Shown here: positions 9,181-18,411 of the stretch, in pieces | How positions within the stretch are numbered: position 1 is the first letter of the stretch | How the letters are laid out: every line of letters starts with the position of its first letter | Assembly (NCBI GenBank): GCA_947495795.1 | Contig: CANMAI010000004.1 | Location: 309,804 to 373,803 of the forward strand | From: an uncultured Paracoccaceae bacterium | GTDB lineage: Bacteria; Pseudomonadota; Alphaproteobacteria; Rhodobacterales; Rhodobacteraceae | Reading direction: 5' to 3' | DNA: 64,000 nt | Notes under the pieces: generated by a model | Told to the model about the DNA's origin: nothing | Databases searched by the model: none | What the model saw: the letters and a program-made list of their open reading frames with translations, nothing else | Translations under genes and position numbers: made by a program

Positions 9181-9882
9181 TCAGTCCAGCTCGGTCAACA
9201 TCTTCTCCAGCATCAGCGCGCCGTAGTCCGAATTTGCATGATACAAATCGCCCTCATTGCGGCTCTTCCACTCCGGAAGGCTCGACCCGCTCTCCGCAAT
9301 CGTCTCCGCAGGCTGGTGCAGCACAGGAATGCCCGCTGCTTCAAATTGCCTATCCAAAACAGCACGGTAGCGTTCCGAAACAGCCTTCAAAACGGGCGCC
9401 CGCCCGGATTTCTCCGTCAGGACAGCCTCAAAATGTCGGGGCGCTTCAAGCACAGCAACTTTCATACCAACCTGTTGAAAAGCCATCACAAAATCAACGG
9501 CTCCCCGGCTTTCATTGCCAATAATTCGCTCCAGAACAGCATCTGAGAGCGCTGTCTCTCCCGCGCACACATCCCAAGGCGCAAACTTCTGCCAATCAAA
9601 ATCCCGTAAAATCCGGTTCGTGTTGTAGGGAAACGAAACCACATACCAGGCCTCCTCTCCACCCGACAATCCCGGTTCCGGAAACACATTTTCCCGCGCA
9701 TCCGGCGGTAGGGTTTTCACTGCCCCCCCGTCCACCACAAAAAAGTTCTTGAGGGAAATCCAGTTCGGACCAACAGGCCGAAAATCCACGCAAGCTCCTG
9801 AAATCTCGATTTTAAATTTCGCAGCCCACCTCAGCGCGATAATGTGACTGTCACCCAAAACAACAAAATTACGCACGCTCAT
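9181..9882 (-). CDS. SGNH-hydrolase-like protein paired with GSCFA
   Basis: A 233-residue protein. The N-terminus MSVRNFVVLGDSHIIALRW has the GDSH block of SGNH esterases/acyltransferases, and DLYHANSDYG near residue 215 provides the D..H pair expected at the C-terminal end of such enzymes. No signal peptide. The start overlaps the stop of the upstream GSCFA gene by four bases, so the two are co-translated. The substrate is unknown; relatives of both genes are linked with surface polysaccharide modification, but nothing in the sequence fixes this. Confidence 0.55.
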   Translation of the reverse strand: MSVRNFVVLGDSHIIALRWAAKFKIEISGACVDFRPVGPNWISLKNFFVVDGGAVKTLPPDARENVFPEPGLSGGEEAWYVVSFPYNTNRILRDFDWQKFAPWDVCAGETALSDAVLERIIGNESRGAVDFVMAFQQVGMKVAVLEAPRHFEAVLTEKSGRAPVLKAVSERYRAVLDRQFEAAGIPVLHQPAETIAESGSSLPEWKSRNEGDLYHANSDYGALMLEKMLTELD

Positions 9883-10943
9883 CTAGGGCCAAACGCCTCC
9901 AGTAATTCTTCCTCGCAGGCGACATCTTCTGCTGATTTCTGCCGTTCCGGCACGTCCTCAGAAACAGCGGGAACCGCCTCTGGCTGATGCCCAAGGCAAC
10001 GGAAAAACTCGGCCATCACAAAGTCTACACCTGCCGCCGAAACGGACCGCATATTTGGTTCAAAAAACATGGAACGAAACGGCACGCCCGTGATGATCTC
10101 GTATGACGGAAAATAGTCGATCAGATCATCCGCATTTGCCACATCCCCAGCGACAGCACGCAACGTGGATTTCGAATAAACCGTTGATGTCAATACATGA
10201 TCCGTCGTCGCGGTCGCCGTTAATGGAACGGGCGATACCGTCAGGAGAAAGCGCAGATCAGGCCGCACCCGACGGATCCGCGCAATCGCCCGCTCCAAAC
10301 CATCGCGCACTTCCGGATACGACAGATTTTGGAAAACGTGCCGATCTCCATCAAATGTGCCAGCAGCCGTTCCAGGGCACATTGGGAAGTGAAGACCAGA
10401 TTCCTGATCCACCCAGCTTTCCGTCAACCCCAGTGTAAAGACGAAAACATCAGCAACTTCAATCGCATGCCTCACAGCCGCAACAGTTGCAGCTTGAGAG
10501 ATCCGCATTTCGTCTGGAGAGCCAAAGCCACCGGGTTCCACCACAGGTCGAAACGGGTCGAAGTAACGACCGTCCTTCTCCCAAACTTCGTCCGGAGGCT
10601 CTGCGTCGCCCAATGCCCACGAGACCCATTGACCAAGGAGCGCGGTTGTATAGATGTTCCCGGTTCTGAAGGAAAAAATCCCGTAGTTGAACGCCCTGCG
10701 ATCCTCGGCCGTAAGGCCGCGAGGAGCGGGCTCTGCGTCATACCAGCCAAAGCCATTGGCGGCCATTGCCCGACCGATGTGCTGTGCAAAGCATGAGCCC
10801 GCTGTGATTACCCTTTCGCGCTGGGCAATCTCAAACTTCGGTTCCCATAAGCCACTGATCTCAAGCGGATTGCAAGACGCAACCGCCTTTCGCCAAAAGG
10901 CCCGCGCGCTCTGCGTATCGTATGGTGTTTGCCCTTGTGTCAT
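9879..10943 (-). CDS. GSCFA domain protein
   Basis: A 354-residue cytoplasmic-looking protein with the family's signature ITAGSCFAQHIGRAM near residue 47, then FNYGIFSFRTGNIYT and the conserved VFTLGLTESW block near residue 166. GSCFA proteins are distantly related to SGNH hydrolases and are thought to have esterase- or acyltransferase-like activity; none of the sequence identifies a substrate. It is the first gene of a two-gene operon with the SGNH-like protein. ATG 10943 has only a weak upstream purine stretch. Confidence 0.85.
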   Translation of the reverse strand: MTQGQTPYDTQSARAFWRKAVASCNPLEISGLWEPKFEIAQRERVITAGSCFAQHIGRAMAANGFGWYDAEPAPRGLTAEDRRAFNYGIFSFRTGNIYTTALLGQWVSWALGDAEPPDEVWEKDGRYFDPFRPVVEPGGFGSPDEMRISQAATVAAVRHAIEVADVFVFTLGLTESWVDQESGLHFPMCPGTAAGTFDGDRHVFQNLSYPEVRDGLERAIARIRRVRPDLRFLLTVSPVPLTATATTDHVLTSTVYSKSTLRAVAGDVANADDLIDYFPSYEIITGVPFRSMFFEPNMRSVSAAGVDFVMAEFFRCLGHQPEAVPAVSEDVPERQKSAEDVACEEELLEAFGPR

Positions 10944-11384
10944 ATTGCACCTCGGCTGCCCCCTCTTATAAAGACACGCTCTGATATTTGTAGCATTGAC
11001 GCAAGATCAAAGGATCAGGTGGGATTGCCGTTTCGCGACCGACCTAAGAAGTATTGCGGCCTGAACGCTACCATTTGCCCCCTGAGCTCTGCAGGGTAAG
11101 AGATCCTCGCTCCCGGCCCGAAAACGCTCTCCCAAGGCAAATGGAAAGTGCCCATCAAACTACGGAGCGTGCCCCGGATACAGACGGAAACATAAGGATG
11201 ATATGCTGCTGTTGAATGGGTTATTCCGGCAGTTTTAAACAGAAGGCGCCGCGAGCGGATACCCCGCCATGTTAAGCTGTGCAAACTACGAATATAGATC
11301 AGTTCTTAGATGGGAGCGCGCCTAAAACTCGGCATAGATCGCATGCCGCACCAGCTATGCTCTCCAGATCCGCCACGCTGGCAT
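10944..11384. other. 441-bp intergenic region, no clear gene
   Basis: Between the GSCFA gene and the 3' end of the potassium channel gene. An 89-codon minus-strand frame (11015-11284) is open but I recognise no family and see no ribosome-binding site. It must contain the GSCFA promoter near its left end and may contain decayed coding sequence. Confidence 0.4.
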
Positions 11385-11843
11385 CTATTGTCGACCAGCG
11401 CCCCTATCGTCCTCAAAAATACTTGGCAACACTTTCGAAAGAACACCAATCAAGAAGGCCGTGCTGATTCCGAATGTCAAAAGCCCGGTGATTGCGCAGA
11501 ACGTCGCCGCTATGCGTGCGTCAGCGCCAAGAACGATGTCGCCGTACCCCAAGGTCGTGTAAGTCACTGTAGTAAAATAAAAACTGGTCACCAAATCGGG
11601 AAGCTCTGTAATTGCAAGAATTACTACGGCCCACATCCAAACCTGGATAGTATGGGCCAGAACCAAGACAAAAACGCTGAATGCCAGAAGAGCAACGATC
11701 CGAAATCGAGGCCTCCTTTCATGGGGTATCAGGCCAGCAAGCTTTCCGATGAGCGGAATGCTCCACGCAACGGCCGCAATATGGAGCAGAGCGCTGAATG
11801 TGAGCAGGCCGGTTCCCAGAAGGATTTGTTGAAGAGCACCCAT
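11385..11843 (-). CDS. Two-helix potassium channel family protein
   Basis: A 152-residue membrane protein with four hydrophobic stretches. The potassium selectivity filter TTVTYTTLGYGDI is near residue 100 between the last two helices, with FCAITGLLTFGISTAFLIG as the pore-lining helix. It lacks a cytoplasmic RCK/TrkA domain, so gating is not ligand-controlled in the usual way. It probably forms a tetrameric inner-membrane ion channel. It is transcribed divergently from the RND adaptor, with a 75-bp shared upstream region. Confidence 0.8.
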   Translation of the reverse strand: MGALQQILLGTGLLTFSALLHIAAVAWSIPLIGKLAGLIPHERRPRFRIVALLAFSVFVLVLAHTIQVWMWAVVILAITELPDLVTSFYFTTVTYTTLGYGDIVLGADARIAATFCAITGLLTFGISTAFLIGVLSKVLPSIFEDDRGAGRQ

Positions 11844-11918
11844 AGCTAGTTTCCTGTTTTCCGTCTAATACTGCATCTAGAAGAATAGAGACACATACAG
11901 CGGACAGGGGCAATTACT

Positions 11919-13166
11919 ATGGCGCGTAGAACAGTATTGGGGCTAGCCAGCGTGATCGTTATATCGGCGGGCGGGTTTGCATGGGCTCAGGACGCTGATC
12001 CACGACCTGCCAAAGTGGCAACAGTGACAGCAACTTCCACAACAGTATCGCGCAAATACCCGGCGATTGTTTTGCCATCCCGCGAAATCGAATTGTCATT
12101 CAAGGTATCCGGGCAGGTAATCGAGCTACCGATCCGTGCGGCATCTGAAGTCACTGAAGGTGATATGATCGCTCAGATCGACACGAGAGACTTTAGAAAC
12201 CAGATTGCGCAGCTTCAAAGCCAACGTGATCAAGCGGTTGCTCAGTTGGACGCTCTAAAGGCTGGTGCCCGAGAAGAAGAGATCGCGGCCCTTGAGGCGG
12301 CCGTTCAATCGGCTGAGGCGCAAGTGGAGCAGACCAGTGATGCGCTTGCCCGTGCTGAAACACTGTTGGAACGCGGAGTTTCAACGCGCGCGCAGGTAGA
12401 AGGAGCGCAAGCAGAGGCCCGGGTTGCTCAAGCCAATCTTCGCGCACAACAAGAACAGCTGCGAATTGGGCAAATAGGGGGGCGCCCCGAAGAGATTGCT
12501 GCAAGTGAAGCAGCGCTGCGTGGCATAGATGCTCAGATCAAAGTGGCTGAAGATAGCCTATCTGATGCAACACTAAGGGCACCTTTCGATGGCATTATTG
12601 CCCGGCGCGATATCGAAAACTTCACGAATGTTTCCGCCGGGCAGGCCATAGCCCTTTTGCAGGGGCTTGATGTTGTGCATTTGGCCTTTGATGTCCCAAG
12701 CTCCGATGTAACGGAACTCACACGAAATGGCCCGGACACCATCGTAAATACAGCCATATTTGACTCTTTGGCCGATCAAGAATTTGAAGCGGAACTTGTT
12801 GAGTTTTCCGTGCAAGCGGACAGCACCACGCAAACGTATCGGGGCCGTGTTTCGGTAACTGTTCCTGAAGGCGCAATCATCCTACCGGGTATGGTTGCGA
12901 GTGTGATATCGTCTACAGCAGGCGCCGCAGCACAGATCACGGCCCCTTTATCAGCCATTGCTTCGGGGCCCGATGGTTCTCCCTATGTATGGTTGGTTGA
13001 CGATGCTGGTTCGGTTTCCGAACAGCCGGTGTCACTTGGGGAGGCGCGCGGTGCGCAGGTCGTAGTCAGCGAAGGGCTCTCGGACGGGGATACAATCATA
13101 TCTGCAGGTGTCAGCGAGATCATTGACGGAATGGCCATCCGACCAATTACGCAGGTCGGGAATTAA
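11919..13166 (+). CDS. RND efflux periplasmic adaptor (membrane fusion protein)
   Basis: A 415-residue protein with an N-terminal signal (residues 1-23, ending FAWAQ), a lipoyl-like half-motif (FKVSGQVIELPI), a long coiled-coil hairpin rich in E, A and Q (about residues 90-200), the second lipoyl half (ATLRAPFDGIIARR) and beta-barrel domains. It links an RND pump in the inner membrane to an outer-membrane channel. The permease follows after four bases. No TolC-type gene or TetR repressor is adjacent, so the outer-membrane partner must be encoded elsewhere. Base composition is slightly lower in G+C than the surrounding housekeeping genes. Confidence 0.9.
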   Translation: MARRTVLGLASVIVISAGGFAWAQDADPRPAKVATVTATSTTVSRKYPAIVLPSREIELSFKVSGQVIELPIRAASEVTEGDMIAQIDTRDFRNQIAQLQSQRDQAVAQLDALKAGAREEEIAALEAAVQSAEAQVEQTSDALARAETLLERGVSTRAQVEGAQAEARVAQANLRAQQEQLRIGQIGGRPEEIAASEAALRGIDAQIKVAEDSLSDATLRAPFDGIIARRDIENFTNVSAGQAIALLQGLDVVHLAFDVPSSDVTELTRNGPDTIVNTAIFDSLADQEFEAELVEFSVQADSTTQTYRGRVSVTVPEGAIILPGMVASVISSTAGAAAQITAPLSAIASGPDGSPYVWLVDDAGSVSEQPVSLGEARGAQVVVSEGLSDGDTIISAGVSEIIDGMAIRPITQVGN

Positions 13167-13170
13167 ACAC

Positions 13171-16100
13171 ATGGATCTCGCTCGATTTGCGCTCGAAAAG
13201 CGCCTGATATCTGCCATCTCGACACTGCTCATCTTGTTTGCAGGCTACTTTGCCTATACGGCCCTGCCTCGTTTCGAGGACCCTGAATTTGTTATCCGGC
13301 AAGCTCAGATCATCACACCATATCCCGGAGCTTCCGCTGAGGAAGTGGCAGAAGAGGTGACCGAGGTTGTCGAAAACGCACTGCAACAGCTGCAAGGCGT
13401 TGATGAAGTGCGCTCCGTGTCGTCTCCCGGTCTGAGCACAGTGACCGTAGAGTTCACGATTGCGTCTACACCTGATTATCCTGAGCTTGATCAGAAGTTT
13501 TCAAAAATGCGGGCCAAGATTTCAGATGCTCAATCACAGTTGCCGCCCAACGCCCTTGGGTCTCAGGTTTATGACGACTTTGGTGATGTATACGCACAGT
13601 ATTACGCCATTACCGGGGAAGGGTTCACCATCTCCGATCTTTATGAATACGCTAAAGACTTGCAGCGCGAGCTGGTCACCGTCGATGGCGTATCGAAGGT
13701 TGTTCTGAATGGCGTGCAAGAAGAAGTTATATATGTCGAATATGCGCCTGCTCGCCTGACCGAGTTGGGCCTCGCACCGCAACAAATCCAGCAACTTCTT
13801 GAGGGTCAGAACCTCGTAACCCCTGCTGGGTCAGTCGTCGCAGGCTCAACCCGGCTTTCAGTGAGGCCAGAGAGTGCGGTTAGTTCGGTTGAGGCGATAG
13901 AAAACCTGCTCATTACAAACGGGCAGTCGGGTACATCTTTTCGCCTGGGGGACATCGCAAGCATATCAAGAGGACTTGTTGAGCCGCCAAGTTCGCTTCT
14001 GTTTCGTAACGGTGAACCTGCTGTGGGTCTGGGAATTTCCAACCAGCGCGGTGGCAACGTCGTAAACATGAGCAACGCGGTCAAGGATCGCATTGATGAG
14101 TTGGAAAGTGAGCGCCCGATTGGTATCAATATCTTGCCTATCTCTGATCAGGGCGCGAGTGTGAAAGCCTCCATTGATGACTTCGTTGTCAATGTTGCAT
14201 TGGCTTTGGCCATCGTCGTAGGCACATTGCTCATCTTCATGGGTCTGCGGTCGGGCGTCCTAATGGGTGGTATTCTGCTCGTGACAGTCGCAGGCACGCT
14301 CTTTGGTATGTATCTCTATGGGCTCGAGATGCAGCGTATCTCACTAGGCGCGCTAATCATCGCGCTCGGTATGCTGGTTGATAACGCCATCGTGGTGGTT
14401 GAAGGCACGCTTGTGCGGGTTCAGCGGGGCGAGGATGCAGCTTCAGCCTCGAGAGCAGTCGTGAAACAGACTAGTTGGCCTCTGCTTGGCGGGACGGTTG
14501 TCGGTATCCTTGCGTTCTCGCCCATTGGGTTCTCACCAGACAACACGGGTGAATACGCCGGTAGCCTCTTCTGGACAATTGCAATTGCACTCCTGTTTTC
14601 TTGGCTTGTTGCTATCTGGCTGACCCCGTATTTTTGCACCTTGCTCCTCAAGAAGGGCAAAGCAGAGGCGAAAACCACGGAGAACGTGATACTCGGAATG
14701 TACCGCGGGCTGCTGTCTCGGGCCATCCGCATGCGGTGGATTACAGTTGGTCTTGTGGTGGCACTCTTTGTCTCTGCGATCGCTCTCTTTAGTGCTGTTC
14801 CACCTGGGTTCTTTCCATCTTCCACACGCGATCAGTTTGTTATCGACTACTTCCTTCCCCAAGGAACTGACATTGAACAAACCCAAGCGGACATGGCTGA
14901 AATCGCGGAGTTTGCGCGCAGTCTTGACGGGGTTGTGGGGACGAATACGGTAGTTGGTGGCGGCCATCTGCGCTTTATGCTGATCTACGAAGCCGAAAAC
15001 AGCAACGCGGCCTATGGCCAGATCCTCGTAGATGTCGAGGATTTCACTGTCATCGAAGGGCTGAGGCCTCAGCTGCAAAACCACATTGATGAGAATTATC
15101 CGCAATCCAACACGAAGGTCTGGAAATTCGTTCTGGGACCGGGCGGTGGCTCAAAGGTCGAGGCGCGCTTCTTTGGCTCTGATCCGGCCGTTCTGCGTGA
15201 TCTTGCGGGACAGGCCAAGACGATCCTGTCGCAAGCCGGAGCCGTTGCGGTGAAAGACGACTGGCGTGAGCAGGTTCAGGTTGTGCGGCCCATCGTCGAC
15301 ACTGAAAATGCGCGGCGGCTCGGGCTGACGCAGGGCGAGATTTCCAATGCGATTTATAGCCACCTGACGGGTACCACCCTAGGTGTGTACCGCGAGCGCG
15401 ACGAGTTACGGAACGTTGTTATGCGACCTGTTGAGGAAGCGCGGAACGACATTGGGGAACTGCGTAACATCCAAGTGTATAGTTCCGCTATCGGCAGCTA
15501 TATTCCAATCAGCCAAGTCGTAGACCGTTTCGATATAGTCTTTGAGGCTGGGAACCTTCGGCGTATTGACCGCGCTTTGGCAATCACCGCGCAAGCCGAT
15601 AACGCGCCGGGTGTTCTGTCTGGTGATTTGTTTGCTGCTGTGAAGGGCCCGATTGAGGATATCGCGCTACCTCCCGGTTACAGCTTGGAATGGAAGGGTG
15701 AATTCGGGAACAGCCAAGAGGCGAACGCAGGTTTGGCATCTACGATGCCGATCGGCTTCGGTGCGATGTTCATAGTAGTGCTGTTCTTGTTTAACGCGTG
15801 GCGGCAGACCATCATCATCTGGCTCGCTGTACCGTTGGCGCTGATCGGTGTCATTTATGGTCTTGCTGGAACGCAAACACCCCTGGAGTTTATGGCGATT
15901 CTTGGCATTTTGTCTTTGACTGGCATGTTGATCAAGAATGCAATCGTATTGATTGATGAGACTGATACGCAAATTGCGGACGGCAAAGCCCGTATGTCTG
16001 CGGTGGTCGATGCTGCAGTCAGCCGTGTCAGGCCTGTCTCTTTGGGTGTTCTGACGACTGTTCTGGGCGTTGTCCCTCTGCTATGGGATCCTTTCTTCAA

Positions 16101-16215
16101 GTCACTCGCTGTTGTGATCATTTGCGGTCTGAGCTTCGCCACGGTTCTGACGCTGATCGTCGTTCCAGCTTTGTACGCTATCTTCTTCCGTGTGAAACAA
16201 GACGAACAAATTTAG
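13171..16215 (+). CDS. RND efflux permease (AcrB/MexB superfamily)
   Basis: A 1014-residue inner-membrane transporter with the RND layout: helix 1 (ISTLLILFAGYFAYTAL), a large periplasmic loop with the YPGASAEEVAEEVTEVVENALQ pore segment split between lines of the family pattern, helices 2-6 (from VNVALALAIVVG), a second loop and helices 8-12. Helix 4 has GMLVDNAIVVVEG, whose Asp belongs to the proton relay. ATG 13171 begins MDLARFALEKR, the usual start; the frame is open further upstream. It belongs with the preceding adaptor as one operon. Substrates could be drugs, metals or lipids; sequence alone does not tell. Confidence 0.92.
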   Translation: MDLARFALEKRLISAISTLLILFAGYFAYTALPRFEDPEFVIRQAQIITPYPGASAEEVAEEVTEVVENALQQLQGVDEVRSVSSPGLSTVTVEFTIASTPDYPELDQKFSKMRAKISDAQSQLPPNALGSQVYDDFGDVYAQYYAITGEGFTISDLYEYAKDLQRELVTVDGVSKVVLNGVQEEVIYVEYAPARLTELGLAPQQIQQLLEGQNLVTPAGSVVAGSTRLSVRPESAVSSVEAIENLLITNGQSGTSFRLGDIASISRGLVEPPSSLLFRNGEPAVGLGISNQRGGNVVNMSNAVKDRIDELESERPIGINILPISDQGASVKASIDDFVVNVALALAIVVGTLLIFMGLRSGVLMGGILLVTVAGTLFGMYLYGLEMQRISLGALIIALGMLVDNAIVVVEGTLVRVQRGEDAASASRAVVKQTSWPLLGGTVVGILAFSPIGFSPDNTGEYAGSLFWTIAIALLFSWLVAIWLTPYFCTLLLKKGKAEAKTTENVILGMYRGLLSRAIRMRWITVGLVVALFVSAIALFSAVPPGFFPSSTRDQFVIDYFLPQGTDIEQTQADMAEIAEFARSLDGVVGTNTVVGGGHLRFMLIYEAENSNAAYGQILVDVEDFTVIEGLRPQLQNHIDENYPQSNTKVWKFVLGPGGGSKVEARFFGSDPAVLRDLAGQAKTILSQAGAVAVKDDWREQVQVVRPIVDTENARRLGLTQGEISNAIYSHLTGTTLGVYRERDELRNVVMRPVEEARNDIGELRNIQVYSSAIGSYIPISQVVDRFDIVFEAGNLRRIDRALAITAQADNAPGVLSGDLFAAVKGPIEDIALPPGYSLEWKGEFGNSQEANAGLASTMPIGFGAMFIVVLFLFNAWRQTIIIWLAVPLALIGVIYGLAGTQTPLEFMAILGILSLTGMLIKNAIVLIDETDTQIADGKARMSAVVDAAVSRVRPVSLGVLTTVLGVVPLLWDPFFKSLAVVIICGLSFATVLTLIVVPALYAIFFRVKQDEQI

Positions 16216-16523
16216 GTACGGTAGACGGGGCAGCATTACCTAAGTGTGGAGTTCTGGAAGCAAGCTGCTTTCGTCGGTACTTTGCCACCGACGGATCGTA
16301 CCACCGTCGGGCCAAGCGAGAAGGGGCGCAACGGAACGTGACAGCACATTTCGTTGATGATGGATCAGCGGGTTTGATGGAGGTCGCCAGAACGCACTCA
16401 AAACAATGCGTTTTTAGGCCAAAATGACGCTTTTTCGCCCAATTTTTGATGTTTCTGAGAAAATGCTTGTTTCAATATGTAAAGCAACCATGGTGCAACA
16501 GGCACAACCATACGAGGTAGAAA
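16216..16523. other. 308-bp intergenic region
   Basis: No convincing gene. It separates the RND operon from the small gene before tdk. An A+T-rich stretch around 16405-16450 is the most promoter-like part, but no boxes can be assigned with confidence. Confidence 0.4.
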
Positions 16524-16670
16524 ATGACAGAAGAAATCGAAACAAAAGCAGAAAGACCCGGCCTTCGCCGATACTATCTGCGCACCCGGATTGCCGAGCT
16601 CAAGAAGGAAATGGAAGCTCTGCGCGCGGAACTCAAGGAGATAAAGCCCGAAAGAGCTCCGGCTTCCTGA
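16524..16670 (+). CDS. Small charged coiled-coil protein (48 aa)
   Basis: ATG 16524 follows GAGGTAGAAA, a plausible ribosome-binding site. The product is highly charged; residues 22-43 (RIAELKKEMEALRAELKEI) form a clear amphipathic helix or short coiled coil. It ends 51 bases before thymidine kinase on the same strand. No family recognised; the ribosome-binding site and biased composition support it as real. Confidence 0.5.
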   Translation: MTEEIETKAERPGLRRYYLRTRIAELKKEMEALRAELKEIKPERAPAS

Positions 16671-16721
16671 TCCATCGGCAAGACCTTGACCTTGGGTTTG
16701 CTTCACGGCAACACCCAAGGC

Positions 16722-17315
16722 ATGGCAAAGCTCTATTTCAATTATTCGACGATGAACGCAGGCAAAAGTACCGTTCTTTTGCAGGCCTCCTACAACTACA
16801 ACGAACGTGGCATGAATACGTATCTGCTCACCGCAGATTTCGATAGCCGTTCAGGGCCGGGCCTTATAACAAGCCGCATCGGCATCTCAGCTGCCGCTGA
16901 TACCTACACCCAGAAAACCAATCTCTTCGCCAAGATAGCAAAGCGCCTTCAAGAAAGTGCTGTTGCGTGCATCCTCGTTGACGAGGCGCAGTGGATGACC
17001 GAAGCTCAAGCTTGGCAGCTCGCCGAAGTAGTGGATGATCTCGGCGTACCCGTGATGACATACGGACTGCGCGTGGACTTTCAGGGCAAGCTTTTTCCAG
17101 GCTCAGCCGCACTTCTCGCCATTGCTGATGAGATGCGGGAGGTCCGCACCATCTGCCATTGCGGCAAGAAAGCTACGATGGTTGTCCGGCAGGATGAATC
17201 CGGCAAGGCACTTATTTCAGGGCCGCAGATACAGGTAGGCGGCAATGAAAGCTATATTTCCCTCTGCCGCCGTCACTGGCGGGATGCGATGGGTCAGACA
17301 TTGCGTGATGGATAA
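16722..17315 (+). CDS. tdk: Thymidine kinase (class II)
   Basis: Phosphorylates thymidine with ATP for salvage into dTTP. The P-loop NYSTMNAGKST is at residues 6-16, the Walker-B-like LVDEAQW near residue 88 (catalytic Glu in DEAQ) and a zinc-ribbon lid near CHCGKKA with a later CRRHW. The 197 residues match class II (bacterial/cytosolic) kinases. I chose ATG 16722 because it gives the usual MAKLYFNYS start; the frame extends to 16686 without a better site. It is unlinked to other pyrimidine genes here. Confidence 0.93.
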   Translation: MAKLYFNYSTMNAGKSTVLLQASYNYNERGMNTYLLTADFDSRSGPGLITSRIGISAAADTYTQKTNLFAKIAKRLQESAVACILVDEAQWMTEAQAWQLAEVVDDLGVPVMTYGLRVDFQGKLFPGSAALLAIADEMREVRTICHCGKKATMVVRQDESGKALISGPQIQVGGNESYISLCRRHWRDAMGQTLRDG

Positions 17316-17506
17316 GCTCCACCTGCAAAGTGTGCTCGAAGATTATTAGCAACCAGCACACCATCAACGCCTTGCACGGCGCACAGTAGCTTCTCAAGTG
17401 TCAGAGGCTTGCCCGATTGGTTGAGATTTGCGTCAAACAACAGCTCAAAGCTCACCTGCGCCGCTATAGCGAAGGGCGAAAAATATAACCTCGACCTCTT
17501 ACCCAT
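17294..17506 (-). pseudogene. Fragment resembling N-terminus of D-2-hydroxyacid dehydrogenase
   Basis: A 70-codon frame with FELLFDANLNQSGKPLTLEK followed by LLCAVQGVDGVLVANN. This follows the opening pattern of glyoxylate reductase/D-glycerate dehydrogenases (..LFD..L......P.....L..A....D.LVP), also seen in the intact gene at 33496-34482. The NAD-binding and catalytic domains are missing and the frame runs into the tdk 3' end. I read it as a relic, not a functional gene. The resemblance is short, so confidence is moderate. Confidence 0.4.
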
Positions 17507-17515
17507 GTAATTTCT

Positions 17516-17854
17516 TCAGCACATCCGCGTGCCAAGCGGGACATCCCGCTCGGATGCCAACAAGACAACCGCGCCATCCGCGTCATGAAGGCCCAGCACC
17601 AGCACTTCGGACATAAATGGGCCAATCTGACGTGGAGGGAAATTCACCACTCCAAGCACCTGCCGCCCCACCAACTCTTCTGGAGTATAGTGAACGGTGA
17701 TCTGGGCAGAGGACTTCCGCTCACCTATCTCCGCACCGAAATCGATCCATAGCTTCAGTGCCGGCTTTCGCGCTTCCGGAAAAGGTTCAGCGCGCAAAAC
17801 ACGCCCCACCCGGATGTCCACTTTCATAAAGTCGTCAAAAGAGATCTCTTGCAT
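17516..17854 (-). CDS. csaA: CsaA-type tRNA-binding-domain chaperone
   Basis: A 112-residue protein consisting of one tRNA-binding OB-fold domain (EMAP/Arc1p type): [23 protein letters not shown] is split by short variable residues, then [27 protein letters not shown] and SEVLVLG. The family (CsaA) has been described as an export-related chaperone in Bacillus; its role in alphaproteobacteria is unclear. ATG 17854 is preferred over the in-frame TTG 17857. It lies six bases after the phasin gene on the same strand, probably one transcript. Confidence 0.85.
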   Translation of the reverse strand: MQEISFDDFMKVDIRVGRVLRAEPFPEARKPALKLWIDFGAEIGERKSSAQITVHYTPEELVGRQVLGVVNFPPRQIGPFMSEVLVLGLHDADGAVVLLASERDVPLGTRMC

Positions 17855-17860
17855 CAAGTT

Positions 17861-18319
17861 TTATGGCTTCATCTTGTCCATCATGCTCTTCAATTCCTTG
17901 ACCGAATCCTCGACCCTGCCAGAAATTGCCTGAAAAGCTTCGGCATTCGCCTCCTGCGCCGTTTCCGCCAGCGCCTGCATATTCACCAATGCTTTCTGAA
18001 ACGCAGCCTTCATCACCTCGCTTTGCGCCTCAGCAGCTGCCGCATCTGGCATCCCGTTTGTCATCTGAGCGACCTGATCCTTGGCTTGCGTCAGCGTTTC
18101 CTCGAAAATCTCAACCTGCTTGCGAAACAGCTCCTGGAATCCATTCGCGGCCGCCGTGTTGGCTGCCATAAGCGCATCCATATTCTTCTTTTGAGCCTCA
18201 AATAGCGTCTGTGGGTCCATGGATTTCATATCCATACCCTTGAGATGTTTGCTGAAATCGTTCTGTTCAAAGAACTCTTTCATTGCCTCAGGTGTGATCG
18301 CAAATTTTGTGAAGTCCAT
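17861..18319 (-). CDS. Phasin family protein
   Basis: A 152-residue, helix-rich, low-hydrophobicity protein: MDFTKFAITPEAMKEFFEQ, then LFEAQKKNMDALMAANTAAA and FQELFRKQVEIFEETL, the hallmark pattern of phasins. These coat polyhydroxyalkanoate granules and control granule size and surface. No PHA synthase or depolymerase is in the window, so the granule pathway must be encoded elsewhere. Met-rich C-terminus (SMMDKMKP). Confidence 0.85.
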   Translation of the reverse strand: MDFTKFAITPEAMKEFFEQNDFSKHLKGMDMKSMDPQTLFEAQKKNMDALMAANTAAANGFQELFRKQVEIFEETLTQAKDQVAQMTNGMPDAAAAEAQSEVMKAAFQKALVNMQALAETAQEANAEAFQAISGRVEDSVKELKSMMDKMKP

Positions 18320-18411
18320 CAGCCAGTGCCCCCTGTAGGTTACCTGCTACAGGATGGCCGCGATGAGGCGGAAAACAAGCCTTTTCCGCCCCTGCTCGAA
18401 AAATGCGAACT

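Noticed and set aside
8844..9524. 226-codon plus-strand frame over the lipoprotein and SGNH genes
   Set aside because: Ser/Pro/Arg-rich shadow sequence; the supported genes there are the short lipoprotein in another frame and the SGNH-like gene on the minus strand.
11310..11849. 179-codon plus-strand frame opposite the potassium channel gene
   Set aside because: The opposite strand encodes a channel with a perfect selectivity filter; this frame is its shadow.
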